NCBI GenBank assembly: GCA_002286855.1
Contig: NRSV01000030.1
Span: 248,001 to 312,000, forward strand
Reading direction: 5' to 3'
From: Bipolaris cookei
Taxonomy: Eukaryota; Ascomycota; Dothideomycetes; Pleosporales; Pleosporaceae
Length of the DNA: 64,000 nucleotides
Part shown: piece by piece, positions 33,601-45,860 of the stretch
Numbering within the stretch: the first letter of the stretch is position 1
Layout: each line of letters opens with the position of its first letter
Notes under the pieces: generated by a model
Told to the model about the DNA's origin: nothing
Database searches by the model: none
Seen by the model: the letters and a program-made list of their open reading frames with translations, nothing else
Position numbers and translations under genes: made by a program

Positions 33601-36600
33601 TGATCAGGCCGGGCCGGCCGACATAGCCACATAGTCAGCGGCACACTACTTTGGAGCCAAGCGGCTTCGCGGGCGTCCTTCCAGTAGCCAGGGCGAAGAT
33701 CCACAAGCACAAAAGTGTTCCACGTGTGAGCAGGGTTATCTCTCGCAGCTGCTGATCCTTTTTGAGAAAGCAACCCTGGCCTTTCGCTTCCACTAACATG
33801 GACTTCCGCTGCACACCGCAGTAGCGCACTCGAAAAGGGAATGCCAGAAGCCGTTCAGACCCACCTTCCCAGCTCCCCGCAAGCAATCACAATTTCGACA
33901 AAGTTTTCTGTGGAGAGAGGTCTGTCCACCACCTGTCAGGTAAGGGTTCACACTGGCAGCCATGGTCTTGGTAGCCGAAAAAAGACGGTTTTGTTTGTTG
34001 ATCGAGGCGGGCCTTGTGGTGCAACGGACAAAAGTATGTTTGTATGCGTGGTATGTGTGTGTGAGATGTATGGTTTTTGGCCTTGTAGCGCAACGAGGCT
34101 TAAAGCAGACTGGCTTGTCCAGATAGTTGAGTATATGCGTGCACTCGGTCAGTTTGTAAGTACCTTAATGGCAAGTCAGTTGGCCAATCAGCCAATCAAT
34201 CAGGTCATATCAGCATGGGCTGAAGACCACAAGGTTTAAGAGCTCTCATGTTGGCAATCTGCAATACCAAAGCTTATGGAGCAGCAGGTTTCAGAAGACA
34301 GCAAAGTCTATGTACAGAGTGCTGCTTGAATCTTATCTATTAAGGAGCGTCATTGTGACGGCGATAGACAAGTGAAAATCGCCTGTGCGAACAACGTACG
34401 TCCGTAAGTAGAGTATGTACGCACCCAGTCCCAACAAGCGGCGTCGCGTGGCTTTCGGCTTGTTTTTCCAGGGAGGAAAAAAGGAAAGACAAGACGGGGA
34501 TGCCCTGAGCGATGTCTCAGGCTAAGTGCGATGCTTCAGCCCCTTGCCCAACTATCGACAAGGGAACCTTTTTCATGGCAGCCAATCAGACGCGCAGCGA
34601 GCAGGGGATTTACTGCTTCATAGTCGCTGGCATAACGGCTGCATTCTGGCCAATGTGCAAAGTGCCAGCGTTACGGCGTAAGCCTGAAAGCGGATAAGAG
34701 TTTCCTGGCCAGCTCATCGCCCTAGCCATGTTGTGGACGCGACATGACGCAGCAGCGCAGAAACAGGTCTCATGGCCGATGGGGCGGTATGTGGGCAAAG
34801 GCTGGCACGACAGAGGTGCCAGCGAGGCGCATCGGACGAGAGAGAAAGTGAGAGAGAGAGTGTGTGTGTGCTGTGTACGTGTAGACGGCTACATGCAGGA
34901 TCCGTGGGTTTGGAGGCGCGGAAGGCTGGGAGGGTTCCGGTAGCTTGCAATGGCGACGCGTCTGACGGCGCAGCGACCATGTCGCACTGGTACCCAGGAG
35001 CGACGCAGGCAGGTTCCGTGTCGGTGTGCGGTGCAACCTGTGGGAGGAATGCTACATGGGTCGGCGACTCAGCGGCTGCGATCGCCTTCCAAAGCATTCG
35101 AGAACAAACAGCCGAGCTGGGACGAGCATTTGTGTGTGACGCGAGGCGCGCAGTGGGAGCCGGGCATCGCTCTCATTACGGAAAGCGGGAGCCTTTGTTT
35201 TTTTGCAGTGGCTGGGAGAAGGGATTGGGGGTGCACGCCATGACGGCGAGTAAGAGTCAGGGTTAGAGAGAGGGTGGTGAGAAGGTTGAAGGGGCGTCGA
35301 GGGTTTGCTTTATGCGGCACAGTTGTTATCTAAGTATGAATAAATGTACACTAGGATGGTGGTTAGACGAAGGGGGGGTGCGTGTGGATGTTGTGTGTGT
35401 TGGAGAGTGGTGAGTGGGTGGTGGGCAAGGCAGGAGCGATCCCACGTGGCGGAGCGAGACACGGGCGATACGGCAGACGAAGACGGAGACGGCAGCGGTT
35501 TAGGGGATCAATTGGACACACATCCATACCATCCTCACGCATACCATGGCCATGAAGCTGCACAGGGAATGGCGCGCCGCCGGCCACGATGCCTGTCGCA
35601 GTCTGTCCCGTCGGTGGCCATCCATTCATTCTTCCAGGAGGAGACTGGAACTCCACTGCGTTCCCGGCGACCAGTCACCCGGCTGGACGGAAGCACACAC
35701 GCGCGCGCCCATACACACAAAGTCACTCGCTCAGTCACACACGCACACAATTTCATACTCTCGTACTTGAGATAGAGATTCGACGCTAGCACTCGCCCAC
35801 ACACTTTCTCACATACAACAGACAAGCCCATGCATCCACACAGGGCTGCAAAAAAGAGTGAGCAGCACAGAGGTGATTCAGGAAAAAGGCCGCGGACCGC
35901 ACCCGGGGAAGGACTCCCGAACGCCCGTGAGGCGTATGAACCTTTTCTCGTTGCTTCTGAGCCAACAAGAGACGGCACGGCGAGTCAATGCCATGAGCAG
36001 GCTTCTTACAAGACGCTGAGCGGCGGCGGCGGCGGCGTCGTCGCACCCAAGCGTTGGCGGGCGAGGGCGCACTGTTTGTGAGTAGGGCATGCCTAGGCGT
36101 GTGTGTATGGGTGAGTGGGTGAGTGGGTGAGTGGGTGGCGGCAAAGGAAGCAAGCAAAAGAGGCAGCGACGGCAGCCGGCCTGTGTGGTAAGTAGTATGT
36201 GCATGCGCGTGTGGGTGTGCCCGGGCGAGTTGGGCCGACATGAGGGCAGATGTCGAGAGTGTACTGTACCATTACATTCACAGGTATGTAGTAGATACAA
36301 TGCCGGCGGTCAGCAGGCCCTGCTAGGCGGATGGGCATGTACACTACTGAGACTGCCAGCGCTCGTCGCAGATGCCACGACGGCTGACCCCCAGTCCAGC
36401 CGTTGGCGTGGCTCTTCTTAGCGCTGCAGGTACGGCCTTCTAGCTTGCCGCTACCACAGGGGGCATACCACCTCCGTGGATTCAGCGCGCAGATCACCCT
36501 GCTCCTTGCCCGCCCAAGGGAGCTACCATGAAACAGGCCGAAGAGACCCGTCGCTCCCGGAACGTCATGTAGTCAGGGCGTTTTGCTTCCTGAAAAGCAC

Positions 36601-36963
36601 AGTCGCTCATTTCATTTGTCTCGCCGACAAGCCAAGGCCACGTCTGGCAAGTCAGTAACAGGCCCCCTTATTCTAGCTGCGAATATAGAAGGCTAAAGGC
36701 GCCCTGTGGATTCGCTTCTTACACACTCATCACCTTCACTCCCTTCCAGCTATCTACACTCATTCTTCTCCCTTGCCCAGTTGCTGCTCGGCCAGTCCAC
36801 TGGATCTCCACGCTACCTAATTCAGCCCGCTCCAAGCCCTATCCGCTTGCTGCATCTCGCCCGCCTCGTCGACTCTCCTTCTCTCGCCTGTCTCCATCTG
36901 CCAGGGCTCGACTAGCACTGGCCAACTGTTCAGCTCTCGCTGACAAGCTGTATTCCTCAATTA
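30641..36963. other. 6.3-kb gene-poor, microsatellite-rich region
   Basis: Many overlapping open frames of 60-160 codons occur on both strands, but none has a recognisable domain. The region has repeated GTA/TAC-rich words, CA/GT and GAGA runs, and a tandem GTGAGTGG repeat at about 36109-36137. Two minus-strand stretches (31124-31594 and 32095-32484) look more protein-like than the rest and are discussed as a finding. A hairpin with near-perfect 13-bp arms (GTGAAACTACTAA / TTAGTAATTTCAC) lies near 30824-30857. Confidence 0.45.
36109..36137. repeat. tandem repeat, 8-bp unit GTGAGTGG
   Basis: About three and a half perfect head-to-tail units in non-coding DNA; a simple minisatellite. Confidence 0.7.
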
Positions 36964-37063
36964 GTATGTCGTCCTGCACACCCACCTACGCCCCGTCTAC
37001 GTGACACGGCTCCTGCAACCAGACGCTAACACCTATAAAGCACACGACACACTCGTCAACACC

Positions 37064-37165
37064 ATGATCCTCAGAGAATCAGAGTCTAACAACATGGGTC
37101 GCGGTGCTTACGACACGACTGGCACCCCCAAGCCATCACCCACCACCACTCCACCAACCAAGTAG
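37064..37165 (+). CDS. possible 33-aa small protein behind a leader intron
   Basis: The short frame starts MILRESESNNMGRGAYDTTG and ends in a Pro/Thr-rich PKPSPTTTPPTK. A good intron signature lies just upstream (GTATGT at 36964, ACGCTAAC branch at 37023-37030, AAG acceptor at 37040; 77 nt), preceded by a CT-rich tract (36700-36910) typical of strong fungal promoters and leaders. This suggests a spliced transcript. The second Met (MGRGAYD, 37094) could also be the start. I do not recognise the protein, and coding status rests on context alone. Confidence 0.35.
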   Translation: MILRESESNNMGRGAYDTTGTPKPSPTTTPPTK

Positions 37166-38363
37166 GACACTCGTCATAGCATCTCAACGGACCAATGCTT
37201 TTTCCCACCTTCTTGCTCCTTGCTTTTGATGGCTTGCATCGCCCTGCAATCTCATCCCAAGCATGGTGGTCCTGTTGGGACCCAACCGACAGCACGTTGC
37301 GCATTGTATGTCACACCTGCCTCGATAAATTTAGAGTCACACATCAGCTTACACCCACACCAGTCTCACTTCCAATTGCTCGCACACCCCATTACGACCG
37401 AGCACTTCGCTGGTTCCACAACGCCTTTGCTTCCGAGCCTTATCGAGATTACGCCCTTTTAATCATCCGCAAACCTTCCGATTCGATTCTTGACAGCAAC
37501 CTAATACCCCCGCTTCCTCGGTTTCTGTTCCGCGTTTTCGAGCGCCTCTCACTCTTCTCCCACGTTCAGCGACAGTTTCTTACGGCAAAAAAGTACTTTT
37601 TTTCCTTTCATACGGCGTTCTTATAGACATGGTTGGGCCCAGGCATAGATACCAAAAACGGACTTGATTCTCTTTTCTTTTCTTTTTTGTCCTGTTTCGG
37701 GGACAAAATACACACGGTTAGATATCCATTGTCTGCCTTCAACGGCACTTTGTAGACATGGACTGTATTGTACTATAGCGCGTTGGGTTTGGGACTGCGG
37801 CATTTGCCTGCACTGCGCGACGATTCTGCGTTTTGCCACAACGCTCTTGACGAAGGGCATGTGTTGGCCGCTACCCATGGTTTTTTTCTCTGATATTAGA
37901 ACGAGTGCCTGGGCTTTGGTATCGGTGTCTCACAACACTACCGGCATTGGTTTAGACTAATCAACAATGTACTACTACTATAACTACTCGCCGCACCATG
38001 GATGCAATGATGACTTGTCCGCGCTGTCATGTGTGAGTGTGACCCGCCCGAGCGGAACCCCTACCTTACCCTAACCCCCCCTAGCCATGAAGTGAAGCGG
38101 CAGACCATGTCAAGGACCCGATGCTGTCTTGTTGTGTTGAGTGGTGGCTGCCACGCGTGGCCCAAGAGTGGAGACGTGGCGACTGCACCCCACGAAGTCG
38201 ACGTCCCGATTTGCGTCCAGCTCACCGCAAGCTCCACTAGCCAGCACGACGTCTTGCTGTATCGTCAAACACCGCCATCTCACCCCGCCCCCAACACTCG
38301 TCTCTCCAACTCCAAAACTCCCGCACCTGACCTTGGCCCCCTTCCGACACTGCCGCTTCCATC
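37166..38363. other. intergenic
   Basis: Possible 3' untranslated part of the small ORF above, then the ARPC5 promoter. A TTACCCTAACCCCCC word near 38066-38080 is too short to be a telomere relic. No gene seen. Confidence 0.5.
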
Positions 38364-39183
38364 ATGGCCACCGTCAATTGGCGCACCATCAACATTGATG
38401 CCCTAGACCCGGATAGCCCTGCCAACTTTGATCTGAGCTCCCTCGTCCCTGCTGTCGCGCCCGTGTCGACAGCCGACGTGCAGAACAATGCGCAGCAGAT
38501 ACGGCAGCTGCTGCGGGGCGGAGACAATGAGGGCGCTCTGCAGAGTGCATTGGAAAATCCACCATATGGGGCTGACGACAAGGGAAAGGTATGTATGCTG
38601 ATGCTGTCACCGGCCTTCTCATGGCTGGGCCGAGCACCTTTGAGCAAAGCCCATGTGTCTGACCGCCGCCCAGGAGACTCACCTTGCCGTCGTCATTGAA
38701 ATCCTGCAGTCGATAAGACAATCGGATATGTCACCAATCCTCAGCCGGATATACAGCTCGCCCAGCGGAACAGAGGCGCTGGATGTCTTGATGAAGTACA
38801 TGTACGTACAGTACTGCACACACACACACACATACTCCCATACACCCATATACACCTACATACCTATACAGCATTTGGCATTAGGCATTAGGCAAAACAA
38901 CTAATTGTTCTTGCTGCAGCTACAAAGGCATGGCACAATCGACGCCAGTGGCCACGACGCGCAACATCACGCCTCAGCCCACAGGTTTCTCTCAGATCCA
39001 CGCCCGTGGCGGTGGCGAAGGCGGCGGCCAGGCCATGAGTGTATTGCTTAGTTGGCACGAAAAGGTAGAAACTGTCGCGCCCTGACTATTGTTTGACGCC
39101 CATGCACTAACAGCCGGTAGCTTGTGGATATTGCTGGTCCTGGCTCGATTGTTAGGGTCATGGCTGATCGGCGTACGGTCTGA
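38364..39183 (+). CDS. ARC15: Arp2/3 complex 16-kDa subunit (ARPC5)
   Basis: Exons 38364-38588, 38674-38801, 38920-39064 and 39121-39183 encode 186 aa. Introns are 85, 118 and 56 nt; the second contains a CA-rich repeat. Typical family features are the start WRTINIDALDPDSP, NAQQIRQLLRGGDNEGAL, the helical VVIEILQSIRQSDM, LMKYIYKGMAQ across the second splice, SVLLSWHEKLVDIAGPGSIVRVM and the end DRRTV. ARPC5 is the smallest subunit of the seven-protein complex that nucleates branched actin, which in fungi acts at endocytic patches. The C-terminal helical core is the conserved part, and a Gly-rich insertion (RGGGEGGGQ) is fungal. Every splice junction restores the family sequence. Confidence 0.95.
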
Positions 39184-42100
39184 ACTGGTGGTCCCACGAT
39201 GGCACCTTATGATGCGCTCTAACAAGACAAGCTCGAGCGGCTAAACTCGAGCCTAGTCAACACAACAGCCCTTGTTGACAGGGAGACGCTTTCGGCTTGG
39301 TCAAGAGCAAGATCAAAATGCGAACTGTTCGACATGGCATGACACGCTGTGCTCTCTCCAATGCTCTCGCTATTTCGCCGTATGTACCCTGTATGAGCCT
39401 GAAGTGACAGTGGACAAAGTTGTAGTCGACATATCCAAATGATAATAATACTAATTGTCAGGCACCATTTGTGTTTGGCAAGTCGAGTTGTTGGTGCGTG
39501 GCAAGCATGCAGGACCCTGCACAAATGCGTGAAATATGCAGCCGCACTGACACGTCTCTTTTCTACCGGCCTCGCAGACGGCTTCTTCAGCCCTATTATG
39601 ACACGGCCACGTCGCTCTCCCAACGCGATGAGTCTTCATTTCGCGGACACGGGAAGTCACGATACTAGCGTGCGCCTTCATCATAAGGGGCCGTCCACTC
39701 GACCACGCGGCATAGCTTCCACGCGAAGTCTACTAGCGCCCTGTCCGAGCGCCTTCTTCAGCTGCCACATGCGGAAAAGACCTGATGAACGCTAGTCTTG
39801 CGTTGGGCGCCCGTTGCGAGATGAAACACGCTGCTCTGGTGCCCGTCGATTTCTTTCCTTTTCCCACTACCACCTACCCCGACATTGAAACAACGGACAG
39901 CCGACCGAGGTTAAAAAGCTAACCAAGACTACTTCAAAAGTAAACATGTTCGTCTCTCCTTATCGATTAGCTATGCATATGTGTAGTACGAAAAGCAGTG
40001 CGGTGCTTTTGCCACGTCCGACGCAGCTCCATCGCCACGAGAGCCATGTCCCAATGTAATTTTCCCGCCTGCAGGGCAATCGTGGTCACGGGTAGTATCG
40101 ATGCGCAAACAGGCTTCTGGAAGGCCAATTTCGGCTTCTTTCTCGTTTCCACCATAGGGCTGTGAGCATGTTTAATAAAAGCCCACCCCTTCATCCCAAG
40201 TGGATCACTCTAGTAAAATCACATCCGTCGCATTTCTATGAAGCAAACCACTCTACTGCAGACACACACACATGGGGAACAAAAAATATCAAAGAAAATG
40301 CATGAATAAAAAAAGGTTGAACATGGGGGTGTTCAAACAGCAAAACCCTTTTTAGTCAATGGGTGTGTTAGACTGGAAACTTCCCTTTGCCCAAACACGG
40401 GTACGCGCGCTCTCTCTCACACACACATGAGTCGGTTACATTCCCTTTCTCTCTGTGCCTTTGCCCCCCCCCCCTTCTCCCCATCCTATCTTCTGCGACA
40501 AGTGACAGCCAGCCCCAAACCCTGGCTTCGCACATTCCCGGCGCATCCTCGGCATGACGATCGGTACATCTTTTCCAGCGTGCGTGTCTCAGCTCACATG
40601 ACCGGCGGGCGAGCGGATGGGTTGGTGTGATGGTTGAATTTGCCCTTTGTCTTTACCTTTGCCTTTTTGCTTACCTTACCCCTATCTATCTATTTGCACA
40701 TACACACACTCTCACACTCACACATGTCACCAGCTGCTGCTCATCATCAGCCCACACTTGCATCACGTTTGGACCCCAAAAAAAGAAAAAGAAAAAGAAG
40801 AAGGCGGTTCCCAGGCTCCGGGTATCGAGTGGCCCCTTTCGCTTATCGGAGATGTGCTTGTTTGGGGCGTGCATACATACGTAGTACTCCATCTAAGTTG
40901 GTGTATGCAAGTAGTAGCATTTCTTACGTGGCAAATCAGGGTCGTCAGCCAACGATACGGCGTGCGCGTATAGCATTAGGTGTACTGTGTCTCAGTCTTT
41001 TTTTGGTCTTTTCCTTTCTTTCCGTTCTTGCCCTTGCCGTGTGTCCCTTGCTGTTACTGTTTTCTGTTTTCTTTTCCTTTTTTTGGAGTTGCTCCGCTGT
41101 GCTGCGCCACCGCCTTCCGCTCTTCCCCTTTGTCTCAGGCTCCGTCTTTGTGTGGCGGGTAGGCGGGTGTGCGAACCAGGTTTGGTATGCACACACACAC
41201 ATACGCTGATTTTCGGGTTTTACTTACTTTTACTGTGTGAGGTGTGTGTGGGATGCTGGGTGGGAAGAAGAAATGATTGAGGTTCAGTAATCATGTTTAT
41301 ATCCAAGTAGATGATCGGTTATCTGGAATGCGGGTATGGCGTGATGTTCGCTTTGCCCTGTTTTTTTTGTTTCTTTCTTCTTTGCAGTCTTCCACGTGGT
41401 GGATGGGTGTCGTTTTCTTTTGGAGGGGAAACGCATGATTGGAGACCCTTACATACGTAGGTGTGCTGTCCCTGCCTACGCCACTTGCGACTGTTGCTCC
41501 AGAGAAGCAATCATTTCTCGCTACCGCCATGATTCCTTCACCGTTTACGTGTGTGGCTGTGTCGGGCGGAAATGGCTGAATGGGAATTGCATACATGTGG
41601 AGTTGACGCGAGGAATTACGTCTTTACCATTCTACTCTATCTGCAAAGAAGCACTCCTTAGCAATCCAATAAAACACCACACCCTTTACTTCTTATCCTT
41701 TCTAAACCCATACTAGCCTTCTCAGCATCTGCATTCCTTTTCAAACCTTTTCAAACTCGACCCCCATGTAGATTGTTACCAGCATAGCTTGGTAATCGAT
41801 CAAATCACAGAGTAGGTGTGATGACTAGAGAAAAAGAAAAGCAAAAAGAAGCAGTAGTAGTATTTAGTCAATGGGTAGACTACTCGTTGCTTATCATTCC
41901 CATCCACCAACATCTATACAGCTCCCCTTAGTCTCTCTATCACTTAACTTTGCAAATCCCAAATTTCCAACCTCCTTTCCCCGCCAACGCACATGAACTA
42001 ATTCGGACCTTCTTTCTTAGCGTGCCCAATCACTGAGAAGGATAGAGGACAAGCTTAGAATAGCCCTCAATTTTGCATTTCGACCATGAGTCCCAGTCTC

Positions 42101-42395
42101 ATCTCTTTGTATGTTGAATTGAAACAAGGTAACTCGAGTAAATAGCAAAGATGAGCCTGGGAAAAAGCACTTGTGAATTTCTTAATTGAAAACTACCATT
42201 GGGTATCAGGATAACTTTTAGCAACGCCCATTACTCAAATGCTCGCTGCTCGAAATAAGATTACGACGCTGTTTCTCGTGTCTAAGTTTTCTTTTTGCCC
42301 TTTCGAAGCCATTTCTACACTGTAACAGTGCTGTTTGTGCACCGCAGTACTTCGAGGTAGATTAGGGACACCCCAACACATGTTCCTCACCTCAT
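39184..42395. other. 3.2-kb gene-free stretch
   Basis: Long T/C-rich and A-rich runs (C10 near 40467, AAAAAGAAAAAG runs near 40780, T-rich 41000-41090) create long open frames without any domain or plausible start. No gene supported. Confidence 0.5.
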
Positions 42396-43303
42396 CTATA
42401 CCACACTATCCTGTGATACATGTGCCTGTACCGGCCGTGCAACCTCCACATCTCCATTTCTTTCCTCAATCACGCTGTCCGCTTTCTCATTCCTCATATG
42501 CGTAGACATAGGCCCATACGCCTCAATATGAGCAAGTGAGTGCCAGAGTAGATACGTACTATGCGCTGTCAGCCTCGCCATCACATCCCTTACACCCCCA
42601 AAACCCCCCTCATTAGGGGGGGAGGGGGTAGAGTACAGCACTTACCTCCCAAACGTAAACACCATCCCCACCCAAAGCAACACCACACTCGCCACCGCCC
42701 TTCCATTCCGCCGATACATCATTGGACTCCCACCATACATCTCCAGCAACCTCCTTGCCTCCGTTGGACTTGTACCCGTAGCGTACGCACTCTTCACAGC
42801 CACAATATACGTATACGCCAGTGCGCACGAGAGCGTAAATGCGCACGCTAGTATCGAGCAAATCCTCCACGCCGTTTTGACTGCCGGAGACTCGTGCCGC
42901 TCGGGCCAAAAGAGATCGAAGAAGAATGCTGCACCGAATATCGTGGCTACGAAAATACCGACAAAGATGTTGTACGAGGCTATGCCTACGAAATTGTTGT
43001 TGTGTACCGTGACGTTTGGGTTTAGACTTGCGACGTATTTTTGCTGGGTAGTGTAATCTTTCTACTTATCAGACCACCAGACGTAACAGTATAGAGAGGG
43101 ATTTTGGGGGGGGGGGAGGGGGGGAGAGAAGTACCAGATAATGCCGCAGTCCCCAGCGACTCGCTCACAACAGTGAATATCATAGCGAGTTGATAGACGA
43201 TAAATTTGGTGCGTCGTGCGTGATACCGTGTATCCCACATATTGCTCGACTTGAATTTCGCCCACTGCATCTCGCGGAGGTCGAGACCCCATATGACTGC
43301 CAT
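42396..43303 (-). CDS. conserved fungal integral membrane protein, unknown function
   Basis: Exons on the minus strand are 43303-43135, 43057-42646 and 42588-42396 (257 aa). Introns of 77 and 57 nt contain poly-C/T tracts (seen as long G runs on the plus strand). The start at 43303 (MAVIWGLDLREMQW) follows a splice-like TTAATAAG, so a further upstream exon cannot be excluded. Hydrophobic segments are FIVYQLAMIFTVVSESLGTAAL, ASYNIFVGIFVATIFGAAFFFDLFW, ICSILACAFTLSCALAYTYIVAV and ASVVLLWVGMVFTFG. The C-terminal 50 residues are hydrophilic (RNEKADSVIEERNGDVEV). There is a probable extracytoplasmic loop with an N-glycosylation site (NPNVTVHNNNF). I do not recognise the family. Confidence 0.75.
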
Positions 43304-43444
43304 GGCGATTACCTTATTAAGAGGGAGGAGATATATTTGTCGTGTACTGCGCAGAATTTCGATCTCTCGAGTCCTCAATACGTGTTAAGAATAGAAAATC
43401 GATATCCTTCTTCTCGTTTATTCAGAGCAGATGCAAAAATCCTC

Positions 43445-43481
<37 letters not shown>

Positions 43482-44252
43482 AAATATACACCAAGTACGA
43501 ATAGTATATCCAGAGAAGAAAACTGCTACCAAAACATGCCACGGCAATCGCACTCTGCTCCCAACCCTTCGTCATCGCCCCTGCAAACCCAACCCACCCA
43601 TCGCACCCTTCTTCATCCCCACCCACCCTCCTACCGCGCATCCCGCACCTACGCCATGGCTTCTTCGCCAAAGCTTATCACTTCCACACGCAGGCAGTAG
43701 CCGCGAAGCAGGGTAACCGCTTTCACCTACGTACACCTACAATGGGGCATCGGGGGGATCTCGGCGACAAGACAAGTGGAGTTTGTAGGTGAGGTGATTG
43801 GAAGGAAGTGTTCCGAGGAGGGGGGATGTTGACATCATAAGATGTGGGATAGGAACGGGAGCTAAATTAGTGGGGAAGGCTTGATGGGTGGGTGGTGGGT
43901 GGGGCGATGAAGTCATTGATGGAAGGTTGCGATGCGAGGTGGTGGTGGGGGGTTTGGGATGAAAGGGGAGATGGAGGTGGGTGCGATTGATGCTGCTTAG
44001 AGTATGTTGGGGGAATATAGATGTGCATACGAGGTGAGGACGTACTACCATACTACTATATTACCATACTACCATAATGGCAGTATGTGATATTGGACAT
44101 CATAACATGCTTCATCACCTACTGCTTAAAGCTTCGTAACAAGGCATACTAAACTAGCCATAGCTGGGCAACTTACCCGCGAGTATGCATAGGTGATTCA
44201 AGCCATTATCCATATCATACACGTTTTCTGTTCATACAAGAGAATATAACCT
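43304..44252. other. intergenic with (GA)n microsatellite
   Basis: A pure AG/GA run at about 43449-43476 lies about 145 bp upstream of the membrane-protein start. GGTGGGTGGTGGGTGGGG-type runs lie at 43890-43960, and imperfect ACCATACTAC repeats at 44048-44080. No gene seen. Confidence 0.55.
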
Positions 44253-45617
44253 CTAATGCACCATAGTCTCCAGCGTCCCAACCGGCCGCTCAACAATATC
44301 CAAACACCCATCCACAATGCTCTTCCTCGCATCCTCAGAGCTAACATTTTGACCCCCAAGATACAGCAGCCAAACTAGACGACCCACCCTCTCATCCTCG
44401 ACTTTGCCCAGCCATGCGGGCTTACCCATCTTCTCCTTCTTCTCAACCTTGACTATAGGCTGATACAAAGCACCAAGCGTCCCATTCTTGTTCCGTGTCA
44501 AGGTGATAACGCTACCCTTTGGCGCCTTACCCTTGCCTTGGAATATATTCCTAAATTCCTTCATAGCAAGGCCGAACGCCTCATCCTGGAACTCGCCTTC
44601 TTCAACGGGCTTAGGGAGAGCGATGGTCTTGTTCTCGGCTGCCTGCTGCCTGAGTAAATCAGCTTGCTTTCGACGCACCTCGTCTGTCCGCGATGCAATG
44701 CCACGCATCCAGCCGTCTTGGAGATGCTTGAAATCTGTGCCTCGGCAGGGTACGACGCGGAATGCCATGTCGACGCCGCTTGTACCGCGGCTGTCAAGGA
44801 TAGCTTCCCAGATCTTGTTGCTCTTGTCTGCGTCGAGAAGGGAATCACGGAGGGCTTTCTTTTCGTCTGGGATCAGGGCCGAAGCTGTGGGGTTGACGGT
44901 ATTGATGAGATGGTTTTGGAGGGTGGATAGGTCGGCTGTCTTGACATACAATCCAACGACATAGACTTGGACGCGCAGAAACGAGACCTTTCTGATGCCC
45001 AGACCCAGCAATGTGTATTCGGCGTCACTCTCGACATTTTCGGGGCCCGCGGTGTCAGTAGGCAGGCGGATTGTGCGAGGAAAGTAAGGAACATAGGATG
45101 TGCCAGTCTCAACAAGCTCAATGGCGTCTGGATGCGATGCTTGTGGGTTTTCTGCGTCGGCTGGTGCAGCAATGACTTTATCGCCTGCTGCCACAACAAC
45201 CTTTTTGCCTTGAAACTCATCGGATGCCTTCCTGGGCGCATCGGTTTTGGTGGGGGGTCCCAATACTAGGTCTGCTGCAGATCGACTGGAGTTTCCGTCC
45301 TTGTCGCCATCAACTGATTGCACATCCCACAAGCGCACAAGGAAGATGGGTGCAATCATAGACAAGGCCGCCCCGAGCGCCAGCCAGTTGCGCCTGCGCG
45401 CGAAAGCAGCCCGGCGAATGGCTTCTGCGCGGTGTACCGAGACAAAGTCCTCATCTATGCGGGGGCCTTTGGAACGAGCATTCTGCTTGAGCACAGCTTC
45501 CAGGTCTGAGCTTGGAGAGCGCGAGTTGTACCGGGCCTGGGGGCGACATCGAAGTGGTGCCGGGGCATTGAGACAGCGGAAGACGGGACGTCTCGCAGCG
45601 GATCGGATAGCGCTCAT
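44253..45617 (-). CDS. AIM18: mitochondrial chalcone-isomerase-fold protein Aim18
   Basis: A single exon of 454 aa. The start at 45617 (MSAIRSAARRPVFRC) gives an Arg-rich presequence; the frame is open further upstream to 45764, but that extension lacks family sequence. A membrane segment follows (NWLALGAALSMIAPIFLVRLW), then the CHI domain: TLLGLGIRKVSFLRVQVYVVGLYVK, LRDSLLDADKSNKIWEAILDSRGTSGVDMAFRVVPCRGTDFKH, GSVITLTRNKNGTLGALY, and VGRLVWLLYLGGQNVSSEDARKSIVDGCLDIV. In yeast Aim18 is an inner-membrane protein facing the intermembrane space and shows the CHI fold without known isomerase activity. It shares a 243-bp divergent promoter with NSE3. Confidence 0.92.
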   Translation of the reverse strand: MSAIRSAARRPVFRCLNAPAPLRCRPQARYNSRSPSSDLEAVLKQNARSKGPRIDEDFVSVHRAEAIRRAAFARRRNWLALGAALSMIAPIFLVRLWDVQSVDGDKDGNSSRSAADLVLGPPTKTDAPRKASDEFQGKKVVVAAGDKVIAAPADAENPQASHPDAIELVETGTSYVPYFPRTIRLPTDTAGPENVESDAEYTLLGLGIRKVSFLRVQVYVVGLYVKTADLSTLQNHLINTVNPTASALIPDEKKALRDSLLDADKSNKIWEAILDSRGTSGVDMAFRVVPCRGTDFKHLQDGWMRGIASRTDEVRRKQADLLRQQAAENKTIALPKPVEEGEFQDEAFGLAMKEFRNIFQGKGKAPKGSVITLTRNKNGTLGALYQPIVKVEKKEKMGKPAWLGKVEDERVGRLVWLLYLGGQNVSSEDARKSIVDGCLDIVERPVGTLETMVH

Positions 45618-45860
45618 GGTGGGTGTATGAATGTGTGCATGAGTGCATAGAGTGACCGTCCATGCACTGGCATGCACCGACGTATGCGCGCCAAGACTTG
45701 CAAACACCGCGGCGCGCTTGGGCCATGCATGGTTCGGCTTGATGATGCGCCTCGCCTCGTGCATTCAGCCCTACAGCCGGGGGGGACCTTGAGGGCCGAC
45801 GCCAACGTCTTACCTCCCTCTAATACGCCAGCTACTCACGCACGTGTTCAACTGCATAAA

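Noticed and set aside
34730..35320. Overlapping frames of 80-160 codons on both strands
   Set aside because: All are low-complexity (GAGAGA, GTGTGT) and mutually overlapping; none has a credible domain.
38066..38080. Telomere-like TTACCCTAACCCCCC
   Set aside because: Fewer than two repeat units, in ordinary promoter DNA.
40634..41209. 191-codon open frame with KKRKRKRRRR run
   Set aside because: It begins at TTG, not ATG, consists of T/C- and A-rich runs, and overlaps other frames on both strands; composition explains it.
45618..45764. N-terminal extension of AIM18
   Set aside because: The frame is open, but the extra 49 residues are not presequence-like, and the ATG at 45617 starts a typical Arg-rich mitochondrial signal.
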